Shown: positions 62,960-64,000 of the stretch, one piece after another
Layout of the letters: each line of letters opens with the position of its first letter
Position numbering within the stretch: position 1 is the stretch's first letter
Made by a program: the position numbers and the translations under genes
Assembly (NCBI RefSeq): GCF_902825325.1
Contig: NZ_CADEAR010000002.1
Location: forward strand, 186,001 to 250,000
From: Brucella tritici
GTDB taxonomy: Bacteria; Pseudomonadota; Alphaproteobacteria; Rhizobiales; Rhizobiaceae
Direction of reading: 5' to 3'
Length of the DNA stretch: 64,000 nt
The notes under the pieces: generated by a model
Database searches by the model: none
What the model saw: the letters and a program-made list of their open reading frames with translations, nothing else
Told to the model about the DNA's origin: nothing

Positions 62960-63795
62960 CTACTCGCATCGACACCAAATTCGCTGAACTGAAGGTCGAG
63001 GGCCGTCCGGCGCTCGTCACCTATTTCATGGGTGGCGATCCCGATCTGGAAACCTCGCTCAAGGTGATGAAGGCCCTGCCAAAGGCCGGTGCCGACGTGA
63101 TCGAACTGGGCATGCCCTTCTCCGATCCGATGGCAGACGGACCCGCCATTCAGGCCGCTGGCCTGCGCGCCCTCAACGCCGGTCAGACGCTTGCCAAGAC
63201 GCTGCACATGGCAGCAGAATTCCGCAAGGAAGACGACACCACCCCCATCGTCATGATGGGCTACTACAACCCGATCTATATCTATGGCGTGGAACGTTTT
63301 CTGACCGATGCCAAGGCCTCTGGCGTGGACGGGCTGATCGTCGTCGATCTTCCCTCCGAAATGGATGCCGAGCTTTGCATTCCGGCTATGAAGGCGGGCA
63401 TCAATTTTATCCGCCTCACCACGCCGACCACGGACGACAAGCGCTTGCCGAAGGTACTGCATAATTCGTCGGGCTTCGTCTATTACGTCTCGATGAACGG
63501 CATCACCGGCTCGGCCATTGCCGATACGGCAAAGGTCGGCGAAGCTGTGCGTCACATCAAGAAGAGCACCAATCTGCCGATCTGTGTCGGTTTCGGCGTC
63601 AAGACGCCGGAGCAGGCAGCAGCCATCGCCACCCACGCCGATGGCGTCGTCGTCGGCACGGCGATTGTCAACGCAATTGCCGGTGAACTGGACGAAAACG
63701 GCAAGGTGAAGGGCGATCCAGTCGCCGCAGCAACAAGACTTGTCCACGCTCTTGCAGAGAGTGTGCGTGCCACACGCCTTGAAGCCGCCCAATAA
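62956..63795 (+). CDS. trpA: Tryptophan synthase alpha subunit
   Basis: A 279-residue TIM barrel splitting indole-glycerol phosphate. The catalytic Glu50 and Asp61 are in [29 protein letters not shown] and the phosphate-binding [11 protein letters not shown] are standard. The ATG overlaps the preceding stop by 4 nt. Confidence 0.97.
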
Positions 63796-63808
63796 ATCGT
63801 CCATTTAG

Positions 63809-63844
63809 AGCACATCTTAAAAGTGCTAGGCGGCTGAAGCTCTT
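63809..63844. repeat. Degenerate palindrome between trpA and accD
   Basis: AGAGC ... GCTCT arms bound about 36 nt with an internal imperfect repeat. It may be a decayed copy of the AGAGC-type palindromic repeats. Confidence 0.3.
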
Positions 63845-63875
63845 TGCCGAAGAACAAGAAACGGAACCAAACGTC

Positions 63876-64000
63876 ATGAACTGGATCACCAACTACGTCC
63901 GTCCGAAGATCAATTCGATGCTCGGCCGTCGTGAAATGCCGGAAAATCTCTGGATCAAGGATCCGTCGACCGGTGAAATGGTGTTTCACAAGGACCTTGA
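63876..64000 (+). CDS. accD: Acetyl-CoA carboxylase carboxyltransferase beta subunit, start (cut by window edge)
   Basis: Only the first ~41 codons are present: [17 protein letters not shown], then [19 protein letters not shown]. This is the AccD N-terminus in Rhizobiales, just ahead of its zinc-ribbon. The product is part of the malonyl-CoA-forming enzyme. The trpA-accD adjacency is common in bacteria. Confidence 0.9.

Overview
The window is a stretch of a primary chromosome of an alphaproteobacterium of the Brucella/Ochrobactrum group (Rhizobiales, Brucellaceae). The evidence is the gene content and order (tsaB-rimI-olsA-miaB-phoH-ybeY-corC-lnt, rimP-nusA-ylxR-infB, pstSCAB-phoU-phoB, a PmtA-type phosphatidylethanolamine methyltransferase, dnaKJ, pheST, trpFBA-accD), alphaproteobacterial regulatory sites (CtrA boxes, a CTTG-N18-CTTATATAC heat-shock promoter) and the small palindromic intergenic repeats typical of this family. 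It is almost entirely housekeeping sequence. I see no prophage, transposase, CRISPR array, tRNA or rRNA gene. The orientation looks inverted relative to the usual map, because most of the first 30 kb is on the minus strand.

Layout. 1-4.2 kb: infB (cut by the left edge), ylxR/L7Ae-like RNA-binding protein, nusA and rimP, a transcription/translation operon. 4.3-7.1 kb: trmB, metK with a structured leader, and a PhrR/PraR-like HTH regulator. 7.2-15.3 kb: lnt, corC-like gene, ybeY, phoH, miaB, olsA-like acyltransferase, rimI and tsaB. 15.6-18.8 kb: dps, M29 aminopeptidase, a small lipoprotein and a SleB-type hydrolase lipoprotein. 19.5-25.9 kb: phosphate regulon pstSCAB-phoU-phoB with a Pho box in front of pstS. 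26-37 kb: aminotransferase, DUF454 membrane protein, RlpA-like protein, an ATP-grasp ligase coupled to a GNAT-C39 peptidase fusion, a transglutaminase-like cysteine peptidase behind two CtrA boxes, VOC protein, atypical histidine phosphatase, comM/yifB, gshB and an SMP-30 lactonase. 37-43.5 kb: DUF1330, pyrF, flavin reductase, pmtA, dnaJ, dnaK. 43.5-49.3 kb: an accessory metabolic patch (Gfo/Idh oxidoreductase, nucleotidyltransferase-like protein, LysR regulator, aldo/keto reductase, MFS exporter, TetR). 49.4-56.1 kb: pheT, pheS, kinase-like protein, rplT, rpmI, isoprenylcysteine-type methyltransferase and infC, which starts at AUU. 56.4-64 kb: hydrolase, BenE-type transporter, DUF2852 protein, YgjP-like metallopeptidase, YdcF/ElyC-like protein, trpF, trpB, an unnamed gene, trpA and the start of accD.

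The best candidate for an under-described system is the RLAN/RimK-type ATP-grasp ligase translationally coupled to a GNAT-papain-like (C39) fusion protein (28.8-31.4 kb). All expected catalytic residues are present and the domain set suggests synthesis or modification of an unknown peptide. Other points of interest are the unnamed gene locked between trpB and trpA, a 36-nt leader element shared by pheS and rpmI, the metK leader, palindromes in front of the PhrR-like regulator, and a palindromic repeat that supplies the stop codon of pmtA.
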